A program made the translations under genes and the position numbers. From an uncultured Pelagibacteraceae bacterium (GTDB lineage: Bacteria; Pseudomonadota; Alphaproteobacteria; Pelagibacterales; Pelagibacteraceae), in contig CABYIV010000001.1 in the NCBI GenBank assembly GCA_902519255.1, forward strand, positions 310,001 through 374,000: DNA of 64,000 bases, in the 5' to 3' direction. Below are positions 50,754-61,459 of the stretch, in pieces. Under the pieces are notes generated by a model. That model searched no databases, was not told where the DNA came from, and saw nothing but the letters and a program-made list of their open reading frames with translations. The stretch's first letter is position 1. Each line of letters begins with the position of its first letter.

Positions 50754-52031
50754 TTAAGCTCTGATTGTTGGTAAACAATAAAAATCAGCAGTATCTATCT
50801 TTGAGTTGTAATCCCTTTTCATGCTCCAGGACTTTCTAACCCCAGCACTTGCAAGACTTAATGTCGATCTTCCATACCTATAATTTGTATTATCAATTGA
50901 TCTCATTAATCTATTAATTCTCTCATCTTTTGCTGATGAGAATAAGTTTTCATTATTTTCAGCATCTGTTAATCCAGTTAGCATCACTCCTGCTTTTTGA
51001 TAACGATGTCCCTTCCTAAAGATTACTTTTAAGACAGATAAAGCATTTTTTACGATCTCTATACTATTGTTAGTTGCTATAGGAAAATCAACAGTTCTGG
51101 AGTTTGAATAAAAACCAAATTGTTTTTGAAAAGGACTGGTTCTAACAAATACCATAACGGCTTTTGCAACAAGATTTTCAGATCTTATTTTTTCTGATGC
51201 ATTTAAACAATAACTAGCAACAGCTTCTTCAAGTTCTTGGAATTTTTCTATTCTTTTTCCAAATGACCTTGATACTACACAGCTTTTTCTTTTTGATGCT
51301 GTTTTTTCTAAATCAATACAAGGTACACCTCTAAGCTCCATTGCAGTTCTTGAACTTAGAACATTTGAGGATTTCTTAATCCAAGTGTTTGATTTATTTT
51401 TTAATTGTTTGGCATTATAAATTCCGTTTTTTTGATAAAACTTTGTCATTTGTCTTCCGACACCCCAAACATCATTGATATTAATTTTTTCAAGAATAGG
51501 ATCAAGATTTTCTATTCCAATTAAACTTGTAACACCTGATTGTTTTTTCTTAGCTATATGATTTGCAACTTTGCTTAAAGTTTTAGTTTTAGCTATTCCT
51601 ATGCTTGTTGGAATACCAGTCCACTTTAAAACTGTTTCTCTAATTTCTCTTCCAACTTGCTCTACTTCATTATCAGAAAAATTTGATAAATCCATGAATG
51701 CTTCATCAATTGAGTAAACTTCAATATCGGAGTTAAATCTTTTCAAAGTTCTCATTACTCTTCTGGACAAATCTCCATACAAAGAATAATTCGATGAGAA
51801 TACTTGTACATCATTTTTGATAATAATATCTTTTGCTTTAAAGTATGGCTCACCCATTTTAATTCCCAAAGCTTTTGCTTCAGTGGACCGTGAAACTATA
51901 CAGCCATCATTATTAGATAAAACTACAACAGGTTTTTTTCTTATTTTTGGATTAAATAATCTTTCACAAGAGACATAGAAAGAATTGCAGTCAACCAGTG
52001 CTAATTTTTTAGTGTACTGAATGTATGACAT
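50754..52031 (-). CDS. umuC: Y-family DNA polymerase V subunit UmuC
   Basis: LALVDCNSFYVSCERLFNPKIRKKPVVVLSNNDGCIVSRS, YSIDEAFMDLS, PTSIGIAKTKTLSKVANHIAKK. Confidence 0.97.
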   Translation of the reverse strand: MSYIQYTKKLALVDCNSFYVSCERLFNPKIRKKPVVVLSNNDGCIVSRSTEAKALGIKMGEPYFKAKDIIIKNDVQVFSSNYSLYGDLSRRVMRTLKRFNSDIEVYSIDEAFMDLSNFSDNEVEQVGREIRETVLKWTGIPTSIGIAKTKTLSKVANHIAKKKQSGVTSLIGIENLDPILEKININDVWGVGRQMTKFYQKNGIYNAKQLKNKSNTWIKKSSNVLSSRTAMELRGVPCIDLEKTASKRKSCVVSRSFGKRIEKFQELEEAVASYCLNASEKIRSENLVAKAVMVFVRTSPFQKQFGFYSNSRTVDFPIATNNSIEIVKNALSVLKVIFRKGHRYQKAGVMLTGLTDAENNENLFSSAKDERINRLMRSIDNTNYRYGRSTLSLASAGVRKSWSMKRDYNSKIDTADFYCLPTIRA

Positions 52032-52404
52032 AGGTGACTACTCCCCAAATAAAAATATCTTGTTCTTCATTAATTAAAATTCGATCAGAAAATTCTTTAG
52101 ATCCTGACGTTAAAAATTGTTTATCTTTTTCTTTAACTAAAGTTTTAACAACGAGTTCATCGTGAACATTTGCTATAACAGTTGAAAAATTTTTCGGAGT
52201 TAAACTTTTGTCTACAACTAATAAATCACCATCATTTATTCCAACATCCACCATTGATTTTCCTTGAACTCTTATGATGAAAGTTGCTGGAACATTTTTG
52301 ATTAGATGTACGTTTAAATCTATATCTTCTTCTATGTAGTCAGTTGCAGGGGAAGGAAAACCAGCTCCTGCTTTATGTAAATAATAAGGTATTGTTAGCT
52401 TCAT
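52009..52404 (-). CDS. umuD: UmuD-like S24 self-cleaving protein (start re-assigned to MKLTIPYYL)
   Basis: AGFPSPATDYIEEDIDLNVHLI, GKSMVDVGINDGDLLVVD (catalytic Ser), LVVKTL (Lys). The ORF-track start at 52455 lies in the predicted -35 element. Confidence 0.93.
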   Translation of the reverse strand: MKLTIPYYLHKAGAGFPSPATDYIEEDIDLNVHLIKNVPATFIIRVQGKSMVDVGINDGDLLVVDKSLTPKNFSTVIANVHDELVVKTLVKEKDKQFLTSGSKEFSDRILINEEQDIFIWGVVTYVIHSVH

Positions 52405-52408
52405 AAGT

Positions 52409-52455
52409 GTTCTTGTTTTGTTCTTATTAGTACATGAGTTATACAAAAGTGTCAA
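52409..52455 (-). promoter_or_regulatory. umuDC promoter with LexA-type operator
   Basis: Reverse strand: TTGACA (52455-52450), 17 bp, TACTAA (52432-52427), then GAAC-AAAACAA-GAAC (52423-52409). Confidence 0.75.
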
Positions 52456-52479
52456 TTAGGTTGTATTTTGAGTCTGTAA

Positions 52480-52501
52480 GTGAATCAAAAGTGAATCAAA
52501 A
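52480..52501 (+). repeat. Two perfect tandem 11-bp repeats GTGAATCAAAA
   Basis: 52480-52490 and 52491-52501, then partial CGTGAAC; upstream of cupin gene. Confidence 0.8.
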
Positions 52502-52593
52502 CGTGAACATCCAAAACCATATTTTGTGCTATTGTGGATAACTTAAACCATTAGTAGTCTATAATCCTAATTTAATTATAAAAGGAGAAGAGT

Positions 52594-52944
52594 ATGAGTT
52601 CAATTGAAGTTAAAAGTTTTGATAATCCAGATGAAAGCAATACCAGTTTCAACAATGCTAAAATGGATATCGTAAAAGTGGGAGATCAAAGAGTAATGAG
52701 ATTAGTTTTGCAGCCAGGATGGAAATGGTCACAAGATATTAAACCAACTGTAGGTACTGATAGCTGTAAAGCAAAACATCTTGGAGTAATAGTTTCAGGA
52801 GCAGTTTGCGCTAAACATGATGATGGAACAGAATTAACATATAAAGCAGGCGATGCATATTCAATTGACCCAGGTCATGACGGCTGGGTAGTTGGTGATA
52901 AGCCAGCAGTTGTTTATGAGTTTCATGGAAAATGGGGAGAATAA
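52594..52944 (+). CDS. Cupin-domain protein
   Basis: RLVLQPGWKWSQDIKPTVGTDSCKAKHLGVIVSGAVCAKHDDGTELTYKAGDAYSIDPGHDGWVVGD. Confidence 0.88.
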   Translation: MSSIEVKSFDNPDESNTSFNNAKMDIVKVGDQRVMRLVLQPGWKWSQDIKPTVGTDSCKAKHLGVIVSGAVCAKHDDGTELTYKAGDAYSIDPGHDGWVVGDKPAVVYEFHGKWGE

Positions 52945-52947
52945 TTA

Positions 52948-53313
52948 ATGCCGAAACTAACATGTCATTGTGGATGTGTAGAAGCAGAAATTAATGTTCC
53001 AATTAATGAATTGCCAAAAATTGTAAGATGTAACTGCTCTATATGTAAAAGAAAAAATGCAACAATGGGAATGGTTAAAAATGAAGATTTTAAAGTCACT
53101 AAGGGAGAAGATAAATTAAAACTTTATCAGTACCATACAAAAGTTGCTAATCATTACTTTTGTATTGAATGTGGAATTTATACTCATCATAATCCAAGAA
53201 GTGCTCCAGCCATGACTGGATTTAATTTAGGTTGTGTAGATGAAGTTAAAGTCGACGATATAAAAGATGTTGTTTTCTTTGATGGTTTAAACCATCCACT
53301 TGACCAAAAATAA
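52948..53313 (+). CDS. GFA (glutathione-dependent formaldehyde-activating) family protein
   Basis: CHCGCVEAEINVP, RCNCSICKRKNATMGMV, HYFCIECGIYTHHNPRS. Confidence 0.92.
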   Translation: MPKLTCHCGCVEAEINVPINELPKIVRCNCSICKRKNATMGMVKNEDFKVTKGEDKLKLYQYHTKVANHYFCIECGIYTHHNPRSAPAMTGFNLGCVDEVKVDDIKDVVFFDGLNHPLDQK

Positions 53314-53319
53314 AATTAA

Positions 53320-54246
53320 ATGAATTTTGTTGAGGATTGTTTAAATAAAGTAAAAAAAGATTGCTACAAGTTTATAAAAACACAAGAAACATATTCAGAT
53401 AAATTTAAAAACAAAGACAAGATGTTAAAAGATTATCTTGTTCCAATGAGTTTTTGGATTGCAAAAAAAACAAATATAAAGAAACCTTATATAGTTGGTT
53501 TAACAGGAGGACAAGGAACTGGAAAAACTACTATAAGTTCTATCTTAATGATAATTTTAAAAAAATACTTCAAGTTAAAAGTTTTCAAAATATCAATTGA
53601 TGATATTTACAAAACTAAAAAAAATAGAATAAAGTTATCAAAGAAAGTTCATCCATTATTATTAACAAGAGGTGTGCCAGGAACCCATGATATAAATTAT
53701 ATGTCTAGCTTTATTAAAAAAGCAAATTCTAGAAAATTTAGATCAATTATATTACCCAAGTTCGATAAGGCAATTGATGACAGATTTACAAAAAAAAATT
53801 GGTACAAAGTAAACAGCAGACCAGATGTAATTATTTTTGAAGGTTGGTGCGTCGGAGCAAGACCTGAAAGCTTAAAAACATTAAAAAAAAGTGTAAATTC
53901 TATGGAAAAAAATGATGATAATAAATTAATCTGGAGAAAACACGTTAATGATCAGCTAAAAAAAGGATATAAAAAACTTTATAGTAAGCTCGATTGTTTA
54001 TTATTTTTAAGGGCAGAAAATTTTAGTTTATTACAAAAGTGGAGAGTTATTCAGGAAAAAAAACTTAAATTAAAAAATAAGAATAAAAAAACAAAACAAA
54101 AAATTATGACAAAAAAGGAAGTTTTAAACTTTATGCAAACTTACCAGAGAATTACACAGAATATGTTTAAATATGCGCCAAAATATGCATCTATAGTCAT
54201 TAAATTAAATTCTAATCATCAAATTAATTCTGTAAAGTACAACTAA
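53320..54246 (+). CDS. D-glycerate 3-kinase-like P-loop kinase
   Basis: GLTGGQGTGKTTISSIL, SIDDIYKTKKNR, TRGVPGTHDINY, LPKFDKAIDDR, IIFEGWCVGARPE. Confidence 0.85.
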   Translation: MNFVEDCLNKVKKDCYKFIKTQETYSDKFKNKDKMLKDYLVPMSFWIAKKTNIKKPYIVGLTGGQGTGKTTISSILMIILKKYFKLKVFKISIDDIYKTKKNRIKLSKKVHPLLLTRGVPGTHDINYMSSFIKKANSRKFRSIILPKFDKAIDDRFTKKNWYKVNSRPDVIIFEGWCVGARPESLKTLKKSVNSMEKNDDNKLIWRKHVNDQLKKGYKKLYSKLDCLLFLRAENFSLLQKWRVIQEKKLKLKNKNKKTKQKIMTKKEVLNFMQTYQRITQNMFKYAPKYASIVIKLNSNHQINSVKYN

Positions 54247-55538
54247 TGAAAAAAGTATTAATAATAATTGTTAGTTTTTTTTGCTTAACTGCCCAATCAT
54301 TAGCAGTAACATTATACGAAGCATTAAATGAAACTTATAACAATAATAAACAATTAAATGCTGAGAGAGAAAATATAAAAGCATCAGAAGAAGATCTAAA
54401 TATATCTAAAGCCGATTATATGCCTTCCTTGAGTTTAAGTGGGTCCAAAAGCCTTGAAGAAACAAATAAACTAACCAACCAGAGTGGAGGTGATGCAACT
54501 ATTAGCGACTCTGATCCATTCACCACATCTATCAAATTAGAACAAACCTTATTAGATTTTGGAAGAGACCTTAATCATGAAAAGAATTTAATAGGTTTGG
54601 AACTTTCAAAAGCAAGATTATTTAAAAAAGAACAAGATGTTCTTTACAGTGCTATAGAAGCTTTTACATCTGTAATTTTATCGAGAGAAAAAGTTGCGAT
54701 TAATAGACAAAATTTAAACTTACTTATTAAACAACTTGAAAATGATAAAGTAAGATTAGATAGAGGACAAATAAAAACTGCAGATTTATCACAAACTGAA
54801 TCTTCTCTTGCAGGAGCAAGCGCTCAACTAACTCAAGCAAGAAGCGAATTAATGATTAATAAATTAAATTACGAAAATATTATTGGTAAACTTTTAAATA
54901 CAAATGAATTAAAAAAGACAAACAGAGCAATTGTAGGAGTTCCAAGCGAACTTAGTACAGCAATCAATTTAGCAAGAGAGAACAATCCAGATATAATGAT
55001 TGCTAAAATAGAATTAAATCAGTCCGAAATGGATATTGCAATTGCTGAAAGTGACTTAAAACCTAGCGCATCTTTATCTTTAGAAAGATCATATGCTGAG
55101 GATTTTAGTTCAACTTATGACCAAAGAGAAAAGGATACACTTAAAGCAACAATTAGCTGGCCATTTTATTCAGGTGGAAGTAAACGTGCAAAAATAAACA
55201 AGAATACAAATCTAAAAACTAGAAAAATTTTATTATTTGAGGATGCAGTAAAAACAACTGAAAAAAATGTTGGAAGTGCATGGTCAAATCTTGAAGCATC
55301 TAAAAGTTTTTTAAATTCTGTACGATCTCAAGTTAGAGCAGCAAAAATTGCTAACGAAGGAATAGCTGCAGAGTATGAAAGAGGTTCAAGAACAACGCTA
55401 GATGTTATTCAATCAAACTCTTTGTTGTTGGCTGCAAAAATTTCCTTAGCAGAATCTGAGCGAAATAATCTTATCGCCCAATATAATGTTCTAAAAGCTA
55501 TTGGTTTATTGAATAGTGAATACCTAAAACTTAAGTAA
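54246..55538 (+). CDS. tolC: TolC-type outer membrane efflux protein
   Basis: Signal peptide, TLYEALNETYNNNKQLNAERENIKASEED, YMPSLSLSGS, duplicated OEP repeats, YERGSRTTLDVIQSNSLLLAAKISLAESERN. Confidence 0.94.
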   Translation: MKKVLIIIVSFFCLTAQSLAVTLYEALNETYNNNKQLNAERENIKASEEDLNISKADYMPSLSLSGSKSLEETNKLTNQSGGDATISDSDPFTTSIKLEQTLLDFGRDLNHEKNLIGLELSKARLFKKEQDVLYSAIEAFTSVILSREKVAINRQNLNLLIKQLENDKVRLDRGQIKTADLSQTESSLAGASAQLTQARSELMINKLNYENIIGKLLNTNELKKTNRAIVGVPSELSTAINLARENNPDIMIAKIELNQSEMDIAIAESDLKPSASLSLERSYAEDFSSTYDQREKDTLKATISWPFYSGGSKRAKINKNTNLKTRKILLFEDAVKTTEKNVGSAWSNLEASKSFLNSVRSQVRAAKIANEGIAAEYERGSRTTLDVIQSNSLLLAAKISLAESERNNLIAQYNVLKAIGLLNSEYLKLK

Positions 55539-55645
55539 TTTAAGGATTTTAAGCTATTTTGAGAAATATATTGCCAATGAGAACAAAATGTGTACATTTA
55601 AATCCATGATTCGAGTGTTAAAAAAAGCAAAAAAAGAGGCAAAAA

Positions 55646-56770
55646 ATGACTAAAAATAACCTAAAAGTGGTGAAAACCGCAAAAGATAAAGAATTGGAAA
55701 ACAAAGAGAAAAATAAAGCATTAGACGCAGCAATCAGCCAAATTACAGATAGCTTTGGAAAAGGCTCAGTAATGAAGCTTGGTGAACAAAAAGCTATGGA
55801 TGTTGAGTCTATCTCAACTGGATCTTTAAGCTTAGATCTTGCTTTAGGAATTGGTGGATTACCAAAAGGAAGAATTATTGAAATTTACGGACCAGAGTCT
55901 TCAGGAAAAACTACTTTAGCATTGCAAGTAGTTGCAGAAGCACAGAAGGCAGGTGGAATTTGTGGTTTCGTTGATGCAGAACATGCTTTAGACCCAGTGT
56001 ATGCAAAGAAATTAGGTGTAAATACTGAAGAGTTACTAATTTCTCAACCAGACACAGGTGAACAAGCTTTAGAAATTACTGATACATTAATTAAATCTGG
56101 CTCAATGTCAGTTCTTGTTGTGGACTCTGTAGCTGCATTAACGCCGAGAGCTGAAATTGAAGGCGATATGGGTGATACTCATGTTGGTTTGCAAGCTAGA
56201 TTGATGTCTCAAGCATTGAGAAAATTAACAGGCTCAATTTCACGAACTAATACAATGGTTATTTTCATTAACCAAATTAGAATGAAAATTGGTGTTATGT
56301 TTGGAAGCCCAGAAACAACATCGGGTGGAAATTCTTTAAAATTCTACTCATCAGTTAGAATGGACATTAGAAGAATTGGAGCAATCAAAGATAAAGATAA
56401 TATCGTTGGTAACACAACAAGAGTTAAAGTTGTGAAAAATAAAGTTGCTCCACCATTTAAAGTTGTTGAGTTTGACTTAATGTATGGAAAAGGAATTAGT
56501 AAAGTAGGGGAACTAATAGACCTAGGTGCCAAAGCAGATATTGTAGAGAAATCTGGAGCTTGGTACGCTTACAAAGGTGAAAAAATTGGTCAAGGTAGAG
56601 AGAATGCGAAACTTTACCTTGAACAAAATCCTAAAGCTGCTGCTGAAATTGAAATGGCAATCAGAGAAAAGGCTGGTGTGATCTCAAAAAAAATTGAAGG
56701 AAATCCACTAAGCGATGAAAAAGTAGAGGCTCAAAAAAAAGAAGAAGAAATTCCTACTAAAAAAAATTAG
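55646..56770 (+). CDS. recA: Recombinase RecA
   Basis: [65 protein letters not shown]. Confidence 0.99.
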   Translation: MTKNNLKVVKTAKDKELENKEKNKALDAAISQITDSFGKGSVMKLGEQKAMDVESISTGSLSLDLALGIGGLPKGRIIEIYGPESSGKTTLALQVVAEAQKAGGICGFVDAEHALDPVYAKKLGVNTEELLISQPDTGEQALEITDTLIKSGSMSVLVVDSVAALTPRAEIEGDMGDTHVGLQARLMSQALRKLTGSISRTNTMVIFINQIRMKIGVMFGSPETTSGGNSLKFYSSVRMDIRRIGAIKDKDNIVGNTTRVKVVKNKVAPPFKVVEFDLMYGKGISKVGELIDLGAKADIVEKSGAWYAYKGEKIGQGRENAKLYLEQNPKAAAEIEMAIREKAGVISKKIEGNPLSDEKVEAQKKEEEIPTKKN

Positions 56771-56788
56771 CAGATAACTTTTAGTTAT

Positions 56789-56818
56789 TAAAAAGGCGCT
56801 CGAAAGGGCGCCTTTTTT
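56789..56818 (+). terminator. Rho-independent terminator after recA
   Basis: GGCGCTC-GAAA-GGGCGCC stem with GNRA tetraloop then TTTTTT. Confidence 0.95.
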
Positions 56819-56867
56819 CCCTTTAGAGGTGTAGACATCAATAGAAAAAGCTGTATTTTAACAAAAT

Positions 56868-59531
56868 ATGGCAAAAACATTAAACGAGATCAGATCAACT
56901 TTTCTAGATTATTTTGAAAAAAATGATCACAAGATAGTTGAGTCTAGCAATTTGGTTCCAAATAATGATCCAACATTAATGTTTGCAAATTCAGGCATGG
57001 TCCAGTTTAAAAATGTTTTTACTGGATTAGAAAAAAGGGATTATCAAAGAGCTACTACTTCTCAAAAATGTGTAAGAGCTGGAGGTAAACATAATGATCT
57101 TGAAAACGTTGGTTATACTCCAAGACACCATACATTTTTTGAAATGCTTGGAAATTTTTCTTTCGGAGATTACTTCAAGGAAAGGGGAATTGAACTTGCT
57201 TGGAATTTAATTACAAAAGATTTTGGATTAAATAAAGATAGATTATATGTAACAGTATTTCATGAAGACGATGAAGCTTTCAATTTTTGGAAGAAAATTG
57301 CGGGTTTTAGCGACGATAGAATTATTAGGATAGCAACTTCTGATAATTTTTGGTCAATGGGCGAAACGGGCCCTTGCGGACCTTGTTCAGAGATATTTTA
57401 TGATCATGGAGATCATTTAAAAGGTGGTTTACCCGGAACCAAAGATGAGGATGGCGATAGATATATTGAGATATGGAATTTAGTCTTCATGCAATTTGAG
57501 CAAGTTTCAAAAGATAAAAGAATTAATCTTCCAAAACCTTCTGTAGATACTGGAATGGGTTTAGAGAGAATTGCAGCATTACTTCAGGGCACACATGATA
57601 ATTATGAAACAGATCATTTTAAAAAATTAATTAGTTCGATTTCTGAATTTACAAAAGTAAAACAAGATGAAAATAATTTATCAAGCTTTAGAGTAATTGC
57701 AGATCACCTAAGAGCTAGCTCATTTCTTCTTGCAGAAGGAGTATTGCCTTCAAATGAAGGCAGAGGCTATGTTCTTAGAAGAATAATGAGAAGAGGAATG
57801 AGACATTCTCATTTGTTAGGTTCTAAAGAACCAGTCTTCAATAAAATCTTTGATACATTGAAAGATGAAATGAAAGGAAATTATCCTGAATTAGAAAGAT
57901 CAGAGACTTTAATTAAAGAAACATTAAAAATGGAAGAAGAAAAATTTTTAGTGTTACTTGATAGGGGAATTAAAATTTTGAATGATGAAATTTCAAAAAT
58001 AAAAAAAGTTTTACCAGGTGAAGTAGCGTTTAAATTATATGATACTTACGGTTTCCCGTTAGACTTAACAGAAGATATTTTGAAAAATAAATCTTTGACC
58101 GTTGATCAAAATAAATTTGATGAGCTAATGAAAAAGAGCAAAGAACTTGCAAAACAAAACTGGAAAGGTTCTGGAGATGCCTCTGAAGAAGAAATCTGGT
58201 TTGGTATAAAAGATAAAATAGGACATACAGAGTTTCTTGGGTATGAGTTTAACCAATCAGAAGGAGTGGTGTTATCGATAATTAAAAATAATAAAGAAGC
58301 ACAAAATATTTCAAAAGGTGAGGAAGGGATAATTTTTACTAATCAAACCCCTTTTTATGGAGAGTCTGGTGGACAAGTTGGAGATCAAGGAACAATAGTA
58401 TCTGGTAATTCAGTATTTGAGGTCACAGATACTCAAAAAAAACTTGGAGATCTGTTTTTACATCATGGAATTCTAAAATCTGGTGAGATTAAGATTAAAG
58501 ACTTAGTAGAAATGAAAATAGATATTGAAAGACGTAACAATCTTAAGGCTTATCATTCTGCAACTCATTTATTACACGAGTCTTTGAGAAGAACATTGGG
58601 AAAACACGTTATGCAGAAAGGATCTTTAGTTGCGCCTGATAGACTAAGATTTGATTTTAGTCATATGAAACCAATTACAGAGGATGAGCTGACAATTATT
58701 GATAAATTAGTTAATGAATACGTGCAAAACAAAACTGATGTAACTACAAGAATTATGACACCAAAAGCTGCCATTGAAAAAGGTGCTTTAGCTTTTTTTG
58801 GTGAAAAATATGGAGAAGAGGTGAGAGTAGTTTCTATGGGAGCGGAAAATAACTCTTATTTTTCAACAGAATTATGTGGTGGAACACATGTAAAAAATAC
58901 AGGTGATATTGGAAAATTTAAAACTGTTAGCCAATCCTCAATAGCTGCTGGAGTTAGAAGGGTTGAGGCTTTAAGGGACAAACAACTCGAAATATTCTTA
59001 AAAAACAAGGAAAAAATGTCAAACCTTTCTGCACAAAAGGATGAAGACAGTATTAAAGAGGTGTCTGCTCAAATTATTAAATTAGGTGGAAAACCAAATC
59101 TAGAAAATAAAGATACGAAAGGATTAATTAAAGACCTTAATAAACAATTAGAACAATTAAATGTTCAATCAGTTTTAGCTGATAAAACAAAAAACATAAT
59201 TAAAGATGAAAATATAAATGGCACTCAAGTTAGATTACAAAAAGTTCAAGATTTATCTCCAAAAGACCTAAGAAAACTTGTTGATGGTGGTAAAAAAGAA
59301 TTGGGTGAAGGAATAGTAGTAGTATTTGCAAATAAGGATGAGAAAGTTGGTCTTGCTGTAGGTGTAACAGAAAATTTAACAAATAAATACGATGCAGTTA
59401 AATTTGCAAAACTAGGATCTGAAATTATTGGTGGAAAGGGAGGTGGAGGTCGTAAAGATTTTGCACAGGCTGGAGGGCAAGACTCAAATAAAATCGACGA
59501 AGCTTTAGAAAAACTAAAAACCTTAATTTAA
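56868..59531 (+). CDS. alaS: Alanyl-tRNA synthetase
   Basis: [79 protein letters not shown]. Confidence 0.99.
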   Translation: MAKTLNEIRSTFLDYFEKNDHKIVESSNLVPNNDPTLMFANSGMVQFKNVFTGLEKRDYQRATTSQKCVRAGGKHNDLENVGYTPRHHTFFEMLGNFSFGDYFKERGIELAWNLITKDFGLNKDRLYVTVFHEDDEAFNFWKKIAGFSDDRIIRIATSDNFWSMGETGPCGPCSEIFYDHGDHLKGGLPGTKDEDGDRYIEIWNLVFMQFEQVSKDKRINLPKPSVDTGMGLERIAALLQGTHDNYETDHFKKLISSISEFTKVKQDENNLSSFRVIADHLRASSFLLAEGVLPSNEGRGYVLRRIMRRGMRHSHLLGSKEPVFNKIFDTLKDEMKGNYPELERSETLIKETLKMEEEKFLVLLDRGIKILNDEISKIKKVLPGEVAFKLYDTYGFPLDLTEDILKNKSLTVDQNKFDELMKKSKELAKQNWKGSGDASEEEIWFGIKDKIGHTEFLGYEFNQSEGVVLSIIKNNKEAQNISKGEEGIIFTNQTPFYGESGGQVGDQGTIVSGNSVFEVTDTQKKLGDLFLHHGILKSGEIKIKDLVEMKIDIERRNNLKAYHSATHLLHESLRRTLGKHVMQKGSLVAPDRLRFDFSHMKPITEDELTIIDKLVNEYVQNKTDVTTRIMTPKAAIEKGALAFFGEKYGEEVRVVSMGAENNSYFSTELCGGTHVKNTGDIGKFKTVSQSSIAAGVRRVEALRDKQLEIFLKNKEKMSNLSAQKDEDSIKEVSAQIIKLGGKPNLENKDTKGLIKDLNKQLEQLNVQSVLADKTKNIIKDENINGTQVRLQKVQDLSPKDLRKLVDGGKKELGEGIVVVFANKDEKVGLAVGVTENLTNKYDAVKFAKLGSEIIGGKGGGGRKDFAQAGGQDSNKIDEALEKLKTLI

Positions 59532-60737
59532 CTTTTGTTTTAAACTTCCATCAATTACATCTAAAAACTGGTTAGTTGTTAAATATTTTGTAGAAGGACC
59601 AATAAGTATTGCCAAATCTTTGGTCATTGATCCTGATTCAACTGAATCAACACATACTTCTTCAAGTGTTTTGGCAAATTTAATTAATTCATCATTGCTA
59701 TCTAACTTTCCTCTGTGCGCTAAACCTCTTGTCCACGCAAATATAGATGCAATTGGATTGGTTGATGTTTCTTTACCTTGCTGATGCATTCTAAAATGTC
59801 GAGTTACAGTTCCATGAGCCGCTTCTGCTTCCATTGTTCTACCATCAGGCGCTAATAGAACACTTGTCATTAAACCTAAAGAACCATAACCTTGAGCAAC
59901 AGTGTCTGACTGAACATCACCATCATAATTTTTACAAGCCCAGATATATTTACCATGCCACTTCATTGCACAAGCAACCATATCATCGATTAGCCTATGT
60001 TCATAAGTTATATTATTTTTTTCAAATTCTGATTTAAAATCTTTTTCAAAAACATTTTGAAATATATCTTTAAATCTACCATCATATTTTTTTAGTATGG
60101 TATTCTTAGTTGATAAATATACTGGCCATTCTTTAATTAGACCGTAATTGAAACATGACCTTGCAAAGTCCTCAATTGATTTATCTAAATTATACATTGA
60201 AAGAGCAATACCAGGTCCTGGGAAGTCAAATACTTCATATTTTTTTTCATCACTTCCATCTTCCGATGTCCACTTAACTTCTAATTTACCTTTTCCTGGA
60301 ACTAAAAAATCTGTAGCTCTATATTGATCACCGAAAGCATGCCTTCCAATAATTAATGGATCCGTCCAAGATGGGACAAGTTTAGGAATATTTTTACAAA
60401 TTATTGGTTCTCTAAATACTGTTCCTCCAATAATATTTCTTATTGTTCCATTTGGAGATCTCCACATTTTCTTTAATTTAAATTCTTCAACTCTGGCCTC
60501 GTCAGGAGTTATAGTAGCGCATTTGATACCTACTCCATTTTTCTTGATTGCATTAGCACAGTCGATAGTAATTTTGTCATCTGTATCATCCCTGCTTTTC
60601 ATTCCTAGATCGTAATATTCAATGCCTAAATCTAAATAAGGTAGAATTAATTTGTTTTTGATGAATTCCCAAATTACTCTTGTCATTTCATCGCCGTCTA
60701 GCTCTACAATGGGATTTTTTACCTTAATTTTGCTCAT
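59523..60737 (-). CDS. icd: NADP-dependent isocitrate dehydrogenase (start MSKIKVKNP)
   Basis: [77 protein letters not shown]. Confidence 0.97.
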   Translation of the reverse strand: MSKIKVKNPIVELDGDEMTRVIWEFIKNKLILPYLDLGIEYYDLGMKSRDDTDDKITIDCANAIKKNGVGIKCATITPDEARVEEFKLKKMWRSPNGTIRNIIGGTVFREPIICKNIPKLVPSWTDPLIIGRHAFGDQYRATDFLVPGKGKLEVKWTSEDGSDEKKYEVFDFPGPGIALSMYNLDKSIEDFARSCFNYGLIKEWPVYLSTKNTILKKYDGRFKDIFQNVFEKDFKSEFEKNNITYEHRLIDDMVACAMKWHGKYIWACKNYDGDVQSDTVAQGYGSLGLMTSVLLAPDGRTMEAEAAHGTVTRHFRMHQQGKETSTNPIASIFAWTRGLAHRGKLDSNDELIKFAKTLEEVCVDSVESGSMTKDLAILIGPSTKYLTTNQFLDVIDGSLKQKLN

Positions 60738-60811
60738 TTTTTGATGTATCTTAATAATTGAATTTATACTTTTTATATACATATTAATCCAGAATTATCA
60801 ATTGAACGATT

Positions 60812-61459
60812 ATGATAGACAAAATTTTTCCAAAGATTCATAACGAAGGCTATAAATTTATAGTAATTTTCGTAGTAGCAACGATCATTCTATATTTCAT
60901 TCATGGTTTTTTAGGTTTCATAGGTTTGGTCTTAAGTATTTGGTGTTATTATTTTTTTAGAGATCCAGAGAGAATTCCAATAAATGATGAGAATTATTTA
61001 ACAAGTCCTGCTGACGGATTGGTTTTACAAGTTTTAGATACAAACGGACCAAAAGAATTGGGACTTGAAAATAAAAAATTTAAGAAAGTAAGTATATTTA
61101 TGAATGTATTTGACTGTCATGTGAATAGATCTCCATGTTCAGGAAAAATTGAAGAAATTTTATATAAACCAGGAAAATTTATTAATGCATCTCTTGATAA
61201 AGCTAGCGAAGACAATGAAAGAAATTATTATAAAATTAAAAATTCTCATGGAGAAGACATAATTGTGGTCCAAATAGCAGGACTGGTTGCACGGAGAATA
61301 GTAACAGATACCTCAGTTGAAGAAAATGTCGATCAAGGATCTAGAATAGGGATGATTAGATTTGGAAGTAGAGCAGATTTATATTTTGAAAACTATGAAC
61401 CATTAGTTAAAGTTAATCAAAGAGCAGTTGCTGGAGAAACATTGATAGCTAAAAGATAA
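60812..61459 (+). CDS. psd: Phosphatidylserine decarboxylase, short form
   Basis: YYFFRDPERIPI, SPADGLV, MNVFDCHVNRSPCSGKI, RFGSRADLYF (self-cleavage GS). Confidence 0.95.
   Translation: MIDKIFPKIHNEGYKFIVIFVVATIILYFIHGFLGFIGLVLSIWCYYFFRDPERIPINDENYLTSPADGLVLQVLDTNGPKELGLENKKFKKVSIFMNVFDCHVNRSPCSGKIEEILYKPGKFINASLDKASEDNERNYYKIKNSHGEDIIVVQIAGLVARRIVTDTSVEENVDQGSRIGMIRFGSRADLYFENYEPLVKVNQRAVAGETLIAKR

Noticed and set aside
48412-52944. Possible genomic island (GTs, umuDC, cupin, GFA)
   Set aside because: No integrase, direct-repeat boundaries, tRNA target or clear composition change visible; only gene content is suggestive.
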